This document shows, in pieces, positions 1-5,180 of a stretch of 5,612 nucleotides of DNA. The first letter of the stretch is position 1; each line of letters starts with the position of its first letter. The DNA is from Dehalococcoidia bacterium. GTDB taxonomy: Bacteria > Chloroflexota > Dehalococcoidia > SAR202 > UBA11138. The stretch is taken from assembly GCA_012270665.1 (NCBI GenBank), contig JAAXHY010000489.1, positions 1-5,612 of the forward strand, in the 5' to 3' direction. The translations under genes and the position numbers were made by a program. Below the pieces are notes generated by a model. It was given only the letters and a program-made list of their open reading frames with translations. It was not told the origin of the DNA and did no database searches.

Positions 1-30
1 CGTATTCTCTCCCGCTCTCTCTTTCTCTGC

Positions 31-273
31 TCAATTGCGTAAAATGCCATTCTTACATTCACCTCCACTAAAGACGCGCCGGCCGCATAGACCATTACGC
101 CCAAGTCCACCATATCTGACACGGTAACCAGATTGTTCCAAATCTTCCAACCGACCGACCCTGTAAACATAGTTAGTACACAGGTAGTCGCTATTATTCC
201 CCACGGCGCGAATATCGCGTGTAAAGCGGCCCATTTCGGTAATTGATTGTCCACTGATGGTCCTTGCGTTCAC
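31..273 (-). CDS. Hypothetical small ORF, doubtful gene (80 aa)
   Basis: An open frame of 80 codons starts at a GTG and lies 21 bp downstream of the oxidoreductase stop, on the same strand. I do not recognise the product. The middle is rich in Tyr, Arg and Gly (for example VYRVGRLEDLEQSGYRVRYG), with scattered Cys and no membrane segment or known motif. There is no convincing Shine-Dalgarno sequence before the GTG or before the internal ATG at 234. Base composition is lower in GC than the neighbouring gene. It may be a real small gene read through from the oxidoreductase, the remnant of a broken gene, or chance. I favour chance or a remnant. Confidence 0.2.
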   Translation of the reverse strand: MNARTISGQSITEMGRFTRDIRAVGNNSDYLCTNYVYRVGRLEDLEQSGYRVRYGGLGRNGLCGRRVFSGGECKNGILRN

Positions 274-294
274 GTTGTCAATATCCGACCGCCC

Positions 295-1140
295 TCAGGA
301 CAGAACGGCCTCGGCTATCTGATCAAGCTGGGCGAAGGTGGCATCTTCGTCCGCCGTCTCCACCCGTATCATCACGCGGTCCGCTCCCGCCTCGAAGAGA
401 CTGGATACCAGTTCCCTGTCGGATGGTTGACCGAATACCGAGACGGTTATCGAATCCGGGTCTCGACCAGCCTCCGACGCCAGTTCGTTGAGCTTCTGCC
501 GTCCCGCTCTGATGTCGTCGGGAGTGACGCGGTTCGGCATCCAGCCGTCGCCCCATTCCACCACACGCTTGAACACGTTGCGCGCCATTCCGCCCAGATA
601 GACCGGCGGATGCGGACGCTGCGTCGGCCTGGGGAACGAGTACACCGCGGGGAAGTCGTAGTAGTTGCCGTGGTATTCGCTCTCGACCTCCGTCCAGAGC
701 GACTTCATGGCAAGGACAGACTCCTTGGTCTGCGTCCAGCGGTGGGGGAAGTCGCCGCCCATTATCTCGGTCTCTTCTCTATGCCAGCCCGCCCCGATGC
801 CGAACAGGAACCTGCCGCCTGAGTACATATCCAGGGTGGCGACCTCCTTGGCCAGCAGAAGCGGATTGCGCTCCGGCACCAGGCAAATGCCCGTCCCCAG
901 TTTCATCGCGCTTGTGACGGCGGACGCCCTGCCAAGCGCGACGAATGGATCCACTATGTCCGCGTACACCTTCGGAATGACGCCGTCCGCCGAACCTGGC
1001 CAAGGTGAGCTCGCCTTCACCGGCAGAATCGGATGCTCGGGCACCCACAGCGACTCGAAACCGATCTCCTCCGCCCGCTTCGCCAGCGTCGCTATGTCAA
1101 CCGAGTAGTCGGTCGGGAAAGTCGAAATGCCGATATTCAT
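295..1140 (-). CDS. LLM-class F420-dependent (luciferase-like) oxidoreductase
   Basis: This 281-residue protein is a luciferase-like monooxygenase fold enzyme (TIM barrel, Pfam Bac_luciferase type). It most resembles the F420-dependent branch of about 280 aa, which moves hydride between coenzyme F420 (or FMN) and an organic substrate in the cytoplasm. Visible family features are the N-terminal strand MNIGIS, the LAKRAEEIGFESLWVPEH segment (residues 19-36), LGTGICLVPERNP (81-93) and the hallmark SGGRFLFGIGAGW (107-119). A PPVYLGG-type segment and WGDGWMP follow in the C-terminal half. The ATG at 1140 is preferred because AGGAG (1149-1153) sits 8 bases upstream; the TTG two codons earlier would leave only 2 bases. 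It is divergent from the MBL-fold gene. The substrate cannot be told from sequence, and the choice of F420 over FMN is inferred from family resemblance. Confidence 0.93.
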   Translation of the reverse strand: MNIGISTFPTDYSVDIATLAKRAEEIGFESLWVPEHPILPVKASSPWPGSADGVIPKVYADIVDPFVALGRASAVTSAMKLGTGICLVPERNPLLLAKEVATLDMYSGGRFLFGIGAGWHREETEIMGGDFPHRWTQTKESVLAMKSLWTEVESEYHGNYYDFPAVYSFPRPTQRPHPPVYLGGMARNVFKRVVEWGDGWMPNRVTPDDIRAGRQKLNELASEAGRDPDSITVSVFGQPSDRELVSSLFEAGADRVMIRVETADEDATFAQLDQIAEAVLS

Positions 1141-1182
1141 CCACAACGCTCCTGTATTGGGTCTTGTTCCCAGATTGTTCCA

Positions 1183-1211
1183 ATTCTACGCAGGGCCTCT
1201 TCCCCTTACAA
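1183..1211 (-). promoter_or_regulatory. Candidate sigma70-type promoter for the LLM oxidoreductase
   Basis: On the minus strand, TTGTAA (1206-1211) and TAGAAT (1183-1188) are separated by 17 bases. They match the -35 consensus at 4 of 6 and the -10 consensus at 5 of 6 positions. Transcription would start near 1176, giving a leader of about 36 nt that contains the AGGAG ribosome site. No equally good plus-strand promoter for the divergent gene was seen in the same gap. Confidence 0.5.
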
Positions 1212-1264
1212 CCTCTTTATCGAGATACCGGCAAAATGCTAACCTCGATAGCACATGTTATTGC

Positions 1265-1270
1265 GAGGAG
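1265..1270 (+). promoter_or_regulatory. Ribosome binding site deciding a GTG start of the MBL-fold gene
   Basis: GAGGAG lies 4 bases before the GTG at 1275. The alternative ATG at 1236 has no good Shine-Dalgarno sequence and adds 13 residues that do not look like the usual N-terminus of the family. The GTG start gives MEVSPGIHIIPS, which does. Confidence 0.55.
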
Positions 1271-1274
1271 CCAG

Positions 1275-2048
1275 GTGGAAGTATCTCCCGGCATACACAT
1301 AATCCCAAGCGCCAGATGGTCCAGAATTTACCTGGTAGTTGGCGAGACCCTGACGCTCATTGATTCAGGCCTCCCCTGGCATCCGGGGGGTACCCTCGAC
1401 TACATTCACTCCATCGGCAGGCGACCCGATGAGTTGAAGCGCATCCTGGTCACGCACAGCCACCCCGATCATGTGGGCGGAACGCTGTCGCTCATCAGAA
1501 AGACCGGAGCGGCCATAGTCGCCCACAGGTCGGACACCAGACGAGACCGAAACAACGATCTCCATCTGGGACATACGAGTCATCTGGGTCCAATTCCCGT
1601 GCTGATTCCGCTGCTCGGACGAACAGGCGTAAGCCGTCTTGTCGAGGACGGTGACATCCTGCCTCTTCACGGCGGGATCAGGGTAATTCATACACCAGGG
1701 CACACACGCGGCAGCGTGTGCTTCCTTCTCGAAGAGAGCAAGATCCTGTTCTCAGGAGACACCATATTCAGCGACGGCAACCAAATCAGCAGGTCGGTGC
1801 CGTTTCCGGGCTACGACCGGGACAGCTACATCCGCTCTCTCAAGCGTCTGGCGGAGTTTGAGTTCGAGGGCGTGTTCGGTGGGCATGGCTTGCCCATGCT
1901 TCACGGCGGCAGCCACGTCCTCGGCCAACTGCTTGAGTCCTACCCGGAGCCGCCCACCTGGGGGGACTTCTTCGGCAGCATACCCCGCCGTCTCAAACGC
2001 TCATTTCCGATGACTGGCGAGTATAACCTCAATCCTCCCCGTGAATGA
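1275..2048 (+). CDS. Metallo-beta-lactamase-fold hydrolase (glyoxalase II-like)
   Basis: This 257-residue protein has the complete metal-binding set of the MBL superfamily: HSHPDH at residues 61-66 (H61, H63, D65, H66), H143 in HTPGHTRGS, D162 in LFSGDTIF and H204 in GGHG. The N-terminal EVSPGIHIIPS, the strand pair YLVVGETLTLIDSGLP and the final GGHG are typical of glyoxalase II-like or broad-specificity MBL hydrolases. Two metal ions, commonly Zn or Fe, would activate water for ester, thioester or lactone hydrolysis. No signal peptide is seen, so it is probably cytoplasmic. The start is taken as GTG 1275 because of GAGGAG upstream; ATG 1236 would add 13 residues. It is followed after 39 bp by the DinB-like gene, probably as one operon. 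The substrate is unknown. Confidence 0.93.
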   Translation: MEVSPGIHIIPSARWSRIYLVVGETLTLIDSGLPWHPGGTLDYIHSIGRRPDELKRILVTHSHPDHVGGTLSLIRKTGAAIVAHRSDTRRDRNNDLHLGHTSHLGPIPVLIPLLGRTGVSRLVEDGDILPLHGGIRVIHTPGHTRGSVCFLLEESKILFSGDTIFSDGNQISRSVPFPGYDRDSYIRSLKRLAEFEFEGVFGGHGLPMLHGGSHVLGQLLESYPEPPTWGDFFGSIPRRLKRSFPMTGEYNLNPPRE

Positions 2049-2073
2049 CCGTAAGGTATATGGCCTCCCAACC

Positions 2074-2081
2074 AGGAAGAG
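2074..2081 (+). promoter_or_regulatory. Ribosome binding site of the DinB-like gene
   Basis: AGGAAGAG ends 6 bases before the ATG at 2088, inside the 39-bp gap after the MBL-fold gene. This fixes the start and shows independent translation initiation within the presumed operon. Confidence 0.7.
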
Positions 2082-2087
2082 AATAAT

Positions 2088-2573
2088 ATGAACCCTCAGC
2101 AACGCGCAGGAAAGATAGAATCCTACGGTAACGACTACGAAAGACTCGTCGCCGCGCTGGAATCTTTGCCGAAAGAGATGTGGCGATTCAGGGATGAACA
2201 CGGCTGCTGGAGTATCCACGAGCATCTGATTCACATAGCCGACAGCGAGGTCAACAGCTACATTCGCTGCAGACGTCTGATTGCCGAACCCGGCAAAGAC
2301 CTAATGGCGTATGACGAGAACGTGTGGGCCGATTCGCTGCGCTACCACGAACAGGACATCGAAGATACGCTGACCCTCTTCAAGTGGCTCCGCCGGAAGA
2401 CCTACACCCTCATCAAATCGCTGCCGGAGGACGTATGGTCCCACACCGCGTACCATCCCGAAAACGGTGACATGACGCTGGAAGACTGGCTGGAGGTGTA
2501 CACCGCGCACGTCCCCGAACATATCGAGTACATGCGTGAGAACTACGAGGCCTGGCTTAAAAAGTGGGCTTGA
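2088..2573 (+). CDS. DinB/YfiT-like putative metal-dependent protein
   Basis: This 161-residue protein matches the DinB superfamily four-helix bundle (DinB_2 type) in length and motif order. The N-terminal helix is followed by W41-S-I-H-E-H-L-I-H-I-A-D-S-E, which carries H49, and a C-terminal helix carries H141-x3-H145 in YTAHVPEHIEYM. H49, H141 and H145 are the expected triad binding one divalent metal. Members include bacillithiol or mycothiol S-transferase-like enzymes and many proteins of unknown function; the sequence does not say which applies. Three short LP..W/W-x-H spacers typical of the family (SLPKEMWRF, SLPEDVWSH) are present. It follows the MBL-fold gene closely and has its own strong ribosome site. 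It converges with the zinc-ribbon gene across 154 bp, in which I see no clear terminator. Confidence 0.88.
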   Translation: MNPQQRAGKIESYGNDYERLVAALESLPKEMWRFRDEHGCWSIHEHLIHIADSEVNSYIRCRRLIAEPGKDLMAYDENVWADSLRYHEQDIEDTLTLFKWLRRKTYTLIKSLPEDVWSHTAYHPENGDMTLEDWLEVYTAHVPEHIEYMRENYEAWLKKWA

Positions 2574-2727
2574 CCGCCGATTAGATTGCAATAGTTGGCC
2601 ATCCGCAGCCCCCTGAGTTTCACCTGGAGAAATTTGCAAAAGCTCCCCTGACAGCCCTGACACTCAAATCTGCGTGGGAAACCCTTATCGGTCTGTCGCT
2701 TCCTTTGATTCGTGAACCGAATTGCGC

Positions 2728-3024
2728 CTACCTTCTTTGACGCAATCCCCCGCGACGGATATAGCCGACGACGGCGAGAACGATCCCCAGGGCTGGTATC
2801 GCGGAGATAAACCAGGGTATTGACACTCCCTGTATCGCAAGGCCGCGCAGGATCAAGCCGATGAAGATAGACACCAGCAGTATCGCGCCAGCATTGTCTC
2901 GAATGACCTCCGAGAAGGTCGGAGCAGGTAGGCCGTTCTGATACCCACACACACATCGCCACCATATCTTGGCGAAATCTGGGATTGGTCTCAGGCAACG
3001 CATACATTTTCTCCGAGCGGTCAT
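2728..3024 (-). CDS. Small zinc-ribbon protein with two membrane segments
   Basis: This 98-residue protein has an N-terminal zinc-ribbon-like motif, C7-x2-C10 and C24-x-C26-G. It is followed by a short linker and two hydrophobic segments, about residues 46-67 and 70-89, ending in a basic tail (RRGGLRQRR). This predicts a membrane protein with a small cytoplasmic or peripheral zinc knuckle. Such proteins are common and mostly uncharacterised, and I do not name a function. The ATG at 3024 is chosen because an AAGGGGG stretch lies about 8 bases upstream. The frame stays open to 3087, but that extension runs into the inverted-repeat element and adds implausible sequence. The gene faces the DinB-like gene tail to tail. 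Its promoter would have to lie in or beside the 3061-3197 element. Confidence 0.65.
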   Translation of the reverse strand: MTARRKCMRCLRPIPDFAKIWWRCVCGYQNGLPAPTFSEVIRDNAGAILLVSIFIGLILRGLAIQGVSIPWFISAIPALGIVLAVVGYIRRGGLRQRR

Positions 3025-3060
3025 AGCAGAAGCCCCCTTGCGGCTGTTGGTACAGGTGCG

Positions 3061-3197
3061 GTTGCTAGAGACGCATCCAATCCACATAGACCACGCGGGG
3101 GCGCAGTACGCGCCCTGTGCCAGTGATTACGCCGCCGTTCGACGGGCGGGCAATCTACTATGTGGATTGAAGGATTAGGTTATGCGTCTCTAGCAAC
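3061..3197. repeat. 137-bp inverted-repeat (MITE-like) element with internal hairpins
   Basis: The left arm GTTGCTAGAGACGCAT (3061-3076) pairs perfectly with 3182-3197. A second block, CAATCCACATAG (3078-3089), pairs perfectly with 3158-3169. The right arm has 12 extra bases between the blocks (3170-3181), while the left has one. Inside are two GC-rich hairpins: GGGCGC (3099-3104) with GCGCCC (3110-3115), and CCGCCGT (3132-3138) with ACGGGCGG (3142-3149, one bulged G). Folded, this is a long stem carrying two inner hairpins. The outer ends are flanked by TGCG on both sides (3057-3060 and 3198-3201), which looks like a 4-bp target duplication. It could be a miniature transposable element, a non-coding RNA or a recombination site; no transposase here shares its ends. 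Confidence 0.75.
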
Positions 3198-3232
3198 TGC
3201 GACACTAGCACAAAGAGGCGGCCAATACAACG

Positions 3233-3261
3233 TTGACACGCTGGGACTGCATCGCTACTAT
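3233..3261 (+). promoter_or_regulatory. Strong sigma70-type promoter
   Basis: TTGACA (3233-3238, perfect -35) and TACTAT (3256-3261, 5 of 6 at -10) are exactly 17 bases apart. Transcription would start near 3268 on the plus strand. No coding region begins nearby: the next plausible start is the GTG at 3591, beyond an intrinsic terminator at 3524-3560. The product is therefore probably a structured leader or a non-coding RNA. Confidence 0.65.
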
Positions 3262-3274
3262 GCCGCTGGCAAAG

Positions 3275-3300
3275 AAAAAACCCCGCCACGAGGGGGTCTT
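3275..3300 (-). terminator. Intrinsic terminator, minus strand (distal)
   Basis: Read on the minus strand, ACCCC (3293-3297) pairs with GGGGT (3280-3284) around an 8-base loop, and a run of six T follows, then CTTT. The stem is short but all G-C apart from the closing pair. It is the second minus-strand terminator met by transcripts leaving the transposase. Confidence 0.6.
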
Positions 3301-3326
3301 GCACGTCCATAGAGGGATGTTATAGT
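3299..3326 (+). promoter_or_regulatory. Weak second plus-strand promoter candidate
   Basis: TTGCAC (3299-3304) and TATAGT (3321-3326) are separated by 16 bases. The -35 is only partly conserved. If used, it would make a shorter version of the same plus-strand transcript. Confidence 0.25.
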
Positions 3327-3406
3327 GACAGTGGGCAGCGATTGCGTTTGCCGCCTGAAAATCACATAACACGAGGGACTATGAACAAAGTCTGATTTTG
3401 AGCATG

Positions 3407-3433
3407 AAAAAAACCTGCCGGTAGCACGGCAGG
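3407..3433 (-). terminator. Intrinsic terminator, minus strand (proximal)
   Basis: On the minus strand, CCTGCCG (3427-3433) and CGGCAGG (3414-3420) form a perfect 7-bp GC-rich stem with a 6-base loop. Seven T follow directly (3407-3413). This is a textbook rho-independent terminator, placed to end transcription coming leftward out of the transposase gene. Confidence 0.85.
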
Positions 3434-3461
3434 CTATTTCGTAGGTTAGGGCGATAATGCC

Positions 3462-3494
3462 TATGATGGGAGTCCGAAATCAACTTCCATCATA
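3462..3494. repeat. 12-bp palindromic hairpin
   Basis: TATGATGGGAGT (3462-3473) pairs with ACTTCCATCATA (3483-3494) at 11 of 12 positions; the exception is a G-T wobble in the plus-strand RNA. The loop is 9 bases. No T tract follows on either strand, so it is not a terminator. It may be part of the leader RNA structure or a protein-binding site. Confidence 0.6.
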
Positions 3495-3523
3495 AACGCC
3501 TCCCTTGGAGTGTGTCAAGGTCT

Positions 3524-3560
3524 AAGTCGCAACCACCTGCTCGGATTGCGGCTTTTTCTT
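3524..3560 (+). terminator. Intrinsic terminator, plus strand, just before the repeat-protein gene
   Basis: AAGTCGCAA (3524-3532) pairs with TTGCGGCTT (3546-3554) with one G-T wobble. The stem extends by CC/GG across one bulged A, leaving an 8-base loop. The right arm runs into TTTTTCTTTG, a good U tract on the plus strand. It would end the transcript started near 3268, or act as an attenuator 31 bp before the GTG at 3591. Confidence 0.7.
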
Positions 3561-3575
3561 TGCTCCTTGTGCTCC

Positions 3576-3584
3576 GAGGGAGGG
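3576..3584 (+). promoter_or_regulatory. Ribosome binding site of the repeat-protein gene
   Basis: GAGGGAGGG ends 6 bases before the GTG at 3591. This strong site selects GTG 3591 over upstream in-frame codons, which lie inside the terminator hairpin. It also supports the plus-strand reading of this region. Confidence 0.7.
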
Positions 3585-3590
3585 TATGCT

Positions 3591-3854
3591 GTGAGTGACA
3601 ACAAGAGATTTGTCGTCGATTGGGAAGCGGTCAGAAGTTGTGAGGCGACCACAGTTCCGAATGCCGAGCGGGTGGTATATGTATATGACCCGGAAGCGGT
3701 CAGAAGTTGCGAGGCGACCACAGTTCCGAATGCCGAGCGGGTGGTATATGTATATGACCCGGAAGCGGTCAGAGGCAGAGAAGATTGGGGTACAGTGGAT
3801 CCGAAAGCCCTAATCGAGTACATGAGACGGCATGGGTATCTCACCCGACCCTGA
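3591..3854 (+). CDS. Small hypothetical protein with a 23-residue tandem duplication
   Basis: This 87-residue protein is not one I recognise. It begins MSDNKRFVVDW, followed by two identical 23-residue units (residues 12-34 and 35-57). Each unit begins EAVRSCEATT and ends VVYVYDP, and a third unit breaks off after EAVR. The C-terminus WGTVDPKALIEYMRRHGYL looks like an ordinary helix. The opening RFVVDWEAVR resembles the end-to-start join of the repeats (VYVYDPEAVR), so the repeat motif may be older than the duplication. There is no signal peptide or membrane segment; each unit has one Cys. The start is GTG with a strong ribosome site. The last 14 bases overlap the transposase stop tail to tail. 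A terminator stands just upstream and no dedicated promoter is visible. A passenger gene of the insertion sequence or a neighbouring chromosomal gene are both possible. Confidence 0.6.
   Translation: MSDNKRFVVDWEAVRSCEATTVPNAERVVYVYDPEAVRSCEATTVPNAERVVYVYDPEAVRGREDWGTVDPKALIEYMRRHGYLTRP
3624..3773 (+). repeat. 69-bp tandem direct repeat (2.2 copies)
   Basis: Copies at 3624-3692 and 3693-3761 differ at one base: T or C in the Cys codon, which is synonymous. A third copy matches only over its first 12 bases (3762-3773). The period of 69 is a multiple of three, so the reading frame is kept. The near identity implies a recent duplication or gene-conversion event. Confidence 0.95.
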
Positions 3855-5121
3855 TTCTCATATTGCGCATCTTCTCCGGGTCTCTGGCCTGAACATGGGT
3901 GAGCGTCGTGGCGGCATAGGTAAGAACCGACATACCAACGTGGAATTCGATCTTGTCGCTTCTGAGGTGCTGATGCTTATTCAACAGACGCGACCGCTTC
4001 AACGATCCAAACATCCGCTCGATCACCTGTCGTCTGCGGTATAGTTCCGGCCACCGGGGGCCTGCCCGCGCCACCACACCCAACGCCCTCAGATTCTCCT
4101 CCGGGTGTACCCACAGGGCCGCGGTATCGCAGTATCGCATCGCGCCGTTCGACCTGGCTTTCATCGCGCATCCACTAGGTGGACACCTGAACTTGTGCCA
4201 CCCTGTCTCCTGATCCGTCCCGACGTACTCCATCGGGGTCTTGCCGTCGTCGCACACAGGACTCCCCGACTTGTGATAGATGCCGTCGTACAGGCCGTCA
4301 TGCGCCGTCGGCTTCCTCGGCAGGATAATCGGCTTGACGCCCCTGTCGTACAGGAACTTGTGATTGGCCTGAGAATCATAACCGCGGTCGGCCAGCAGAT
4401 ATTCGGGACTGAACCATCCATAGGTCTGTTCCGCCTTCTCTACCAGCAGCGGGAGTATCCGCGAGTCGTTCACGTTCGCTGGCAGAAAGATATGGACGAG
4501 CGGCGTTCCATCCTCAACGTCCATTAGAGAGTGCATCTTGTATCCGAAGAACAACTCCGTCTTTTTCTTCTTCCCGTCCTTGCCGCCGGACTTGTTCTTA
4601 CTGGTTCGGTATCCCCATCGGGCGTTCGTGTCCGCAACATCGGCGCGGTTCGGATTGGCCCATGCCTCAATATCTGTCGAGTCCACCGCCACGACCTGGC
4701 CCGTACCAGGGCGACCGCCCCTGACACGCTCCGCAACCTGCGCTATCGCCTGTTCGACATCAAAGCCCGACTCCAACATACGGGTGAAGAACCGGGAGAA
4801 TGTGGCGTTGGATGGTACACGGTCTGCGAGTCCGCATATCTCGCGCAGTCTGGGCGAACCCTTGAGACGTTCGACGAACCCGACGGTGAACCTCTCGGTC
4901 AGCAAGAATCGCATACAGTAGGTCCGGAACATCACACGGGGCGGGTATCCGGGTCGTCCGTTGCGCCGCGCTTCCCCGATACTCTCTAGCGTCTTCTGGA
5001 CGGCTGGCAGGCTTTCGAGTGTGTCCAGCGTGTGGGAGAGGAAGTCGTAGCCGCCTTTGGGCGGTTGCGAGGGCGGATCACGGGTAGTATAATGCGAACA
5101 AGTCTCAGGGGAAATGGACAC
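3841..5121 (-). CDS. DDE transposase, IS1182/IS5-like family
   Basis: This 426-residue protein catalyses cut-and-paste movement of its insertion sequence. The N-terminal DUF772-like region (about residues 30-115: RPGYPPRVMFRTYCMRFLL, then SNATFSRFF) is followed by an RNase H-like DDE core. The likely catalytic residues are D147 (VAVDSTDIEAW), D245 (LADRGYDS) and E368 (RRRQVIERMFGSLKRSR, the Y-x2-R-x3-E-x6-K type C-terminal signature). Between the second D and the E lie four cysteines (C290, C313, C318, C331), a probable zinc-binding insert like that of IS1182-type enzymes. Length and motifs are complete, so it may be active. The start is GTG 5121: an in-frame stop lies four codons upstream and no ATG occurs nearby, though the ribosome site is weak. 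It converges with the repeat-protein gene. Confidence 0.93.
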   Translation of the reverse strand: MSISPETCSHYTTRDPPSQPPKGGYDFLSHTLDTLESLPAVQKTLESIGEARRNGRPGYPPRVMFRTYCMRFLLTERFTVGFVERLKGSPRLREICGLADRVPSNATFSRFFTRMLESGFDVEQAIAQVAERVRGGRPGTGQVVAVDSTDIEAWANPNRADVADTNARWGYRTSKNKSGGKDGKKKKTELFFGYKMHSLMDVEDGTPLVHIFLPANVNDSRILPLLVEKAEQTYGWFSPEYLLADRGYDSQANHKFLYDRGVKPIILPRKPTAHDGLYDGIYHKSGSPVCDDGKTPMEYVGTDQETGWHKFRCPPSGCAMKARSNGAMRYCDTAALWVHPEENLRALGVVARAGPRWPELYRRRQVIERMFGSLKRSRLLNKHQHLRSDKIEFHVGMSVLTYAATTLTHVQARDPEKMRNMRIRVG

Positions 5122-5148
5122 ACCAAACGCCTATCTCTGTGGACTACC

Positions 5149-5180
5149 GGGGTTGTCAATGGGTCAACATTGGCAACCCC
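5149..5180. repeat. 13-bp stem hairpin in the transposase leader
   Basis: GGGGTTGTCAATG (5149-5161) pairs with CATTGGCAACCCC (5168-5180) at 12 of 13 positions around the 6-base loop GGTCAA. The inner edge is 27 bp upstream of the transposase start. No T tract follows on either strand, so it is not an intrinsic terminator. It may limit transposase expression from read-through transcripts, or be a binding site for the transposase near the element end. Confidence 0.75.

Larger units (their letters stand above)
3268..3560 (+). ncRNA. Candidate structured RNA or attenuated leader, about 290 nt
   Basis: A near-consensus promoter and a plus-strand intrinsic terminator bracket this interval. It contains several inverted repeats (3280-3297, 3414-3433, 3462-3494, 3524-3554). 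I see no signatures of 6S RNA, RNase P RNA, SRP RNA, tmRNA, T-box or a familiar riboswitch. It could be a free RNA, or a 5' leader whose terminator controls the repeat-containing gene starting 30 bp after the terminator. It could also be unrelated signals that happen to lie next to each other. Confidence 0.3.
3025..3590. other. Structured intergenic island without convincing protein gene
   Basis: About 570 bp between the zinc-ribbon gene start and the repeat-protein start hold no coding frame that I trust. The region is instead filled with inverted repeats, two plus-strand promoter candidates, two minus-strand intrinsic terminators and one plus-strand intrinsic terminator, each listed separately. 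The density of structure suggests RNA-level function, mobile-element debris, or both. Confidence 0.7.

Noticed and set aside
1..30. Pyrimidine-rich tract at the window start as a functional element
   Set aside because: It is simple-sequence bias of about 30 bases at the window edge, with no repeat structure or gene context to interpret.
247..1108. Several long plus-strand open frames opposite the oxidoreductase gene
   Set aside because: They are GC-driven antisense frames with Arg/Pro/Ser-rich products and no domain; the minus-strand frame carries a clear LLM family protein.
1005..1274. Longer N-terminal extension of the MBL-fold protein, starting as early as 1005 or at ATG 1236
   Set aside because: The extension to 1005 runs antisense through the oxidoreductase gene. 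The ATG at 1236 lacks a ribosome site, while GTG 1275 has GAGGAG and gives the normal family N-terminus.
3025..3087. Upstream extension of the zinc-ribbon protein to 3087
   Set aside because: It runs into the inverted-repeat element, and the ATG at 3024 has an AAGGGGG ribosome site at suitable spacing.
3061..3197. Inverted repeat as an integron attC site
   Set aside because: The ends GTTGCTA and TAGCAAC do not fit the GTTRRRY/RYYYAAC core sites, the arms are perfect rather than showing the usual extrahelical bases, and no integrase is present.
3462..3494. Palindrome as a terminator
   Set aside because: The stem is mostly A-T and no T tract follows on either strand.
3624..3773. Repeat cluster as a CRISPR array
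   Set aside because: The units are 69-bp back-to-back copies with no unique spacers, they keep the reading frame of a small gene, and no cas genes are present.
4105..4989. Plus-strand open frames opposite the transposase
   Set aside because: They are frames antisense to an intact, motif-complete transposase, without ribosome sites or recognisable domains.
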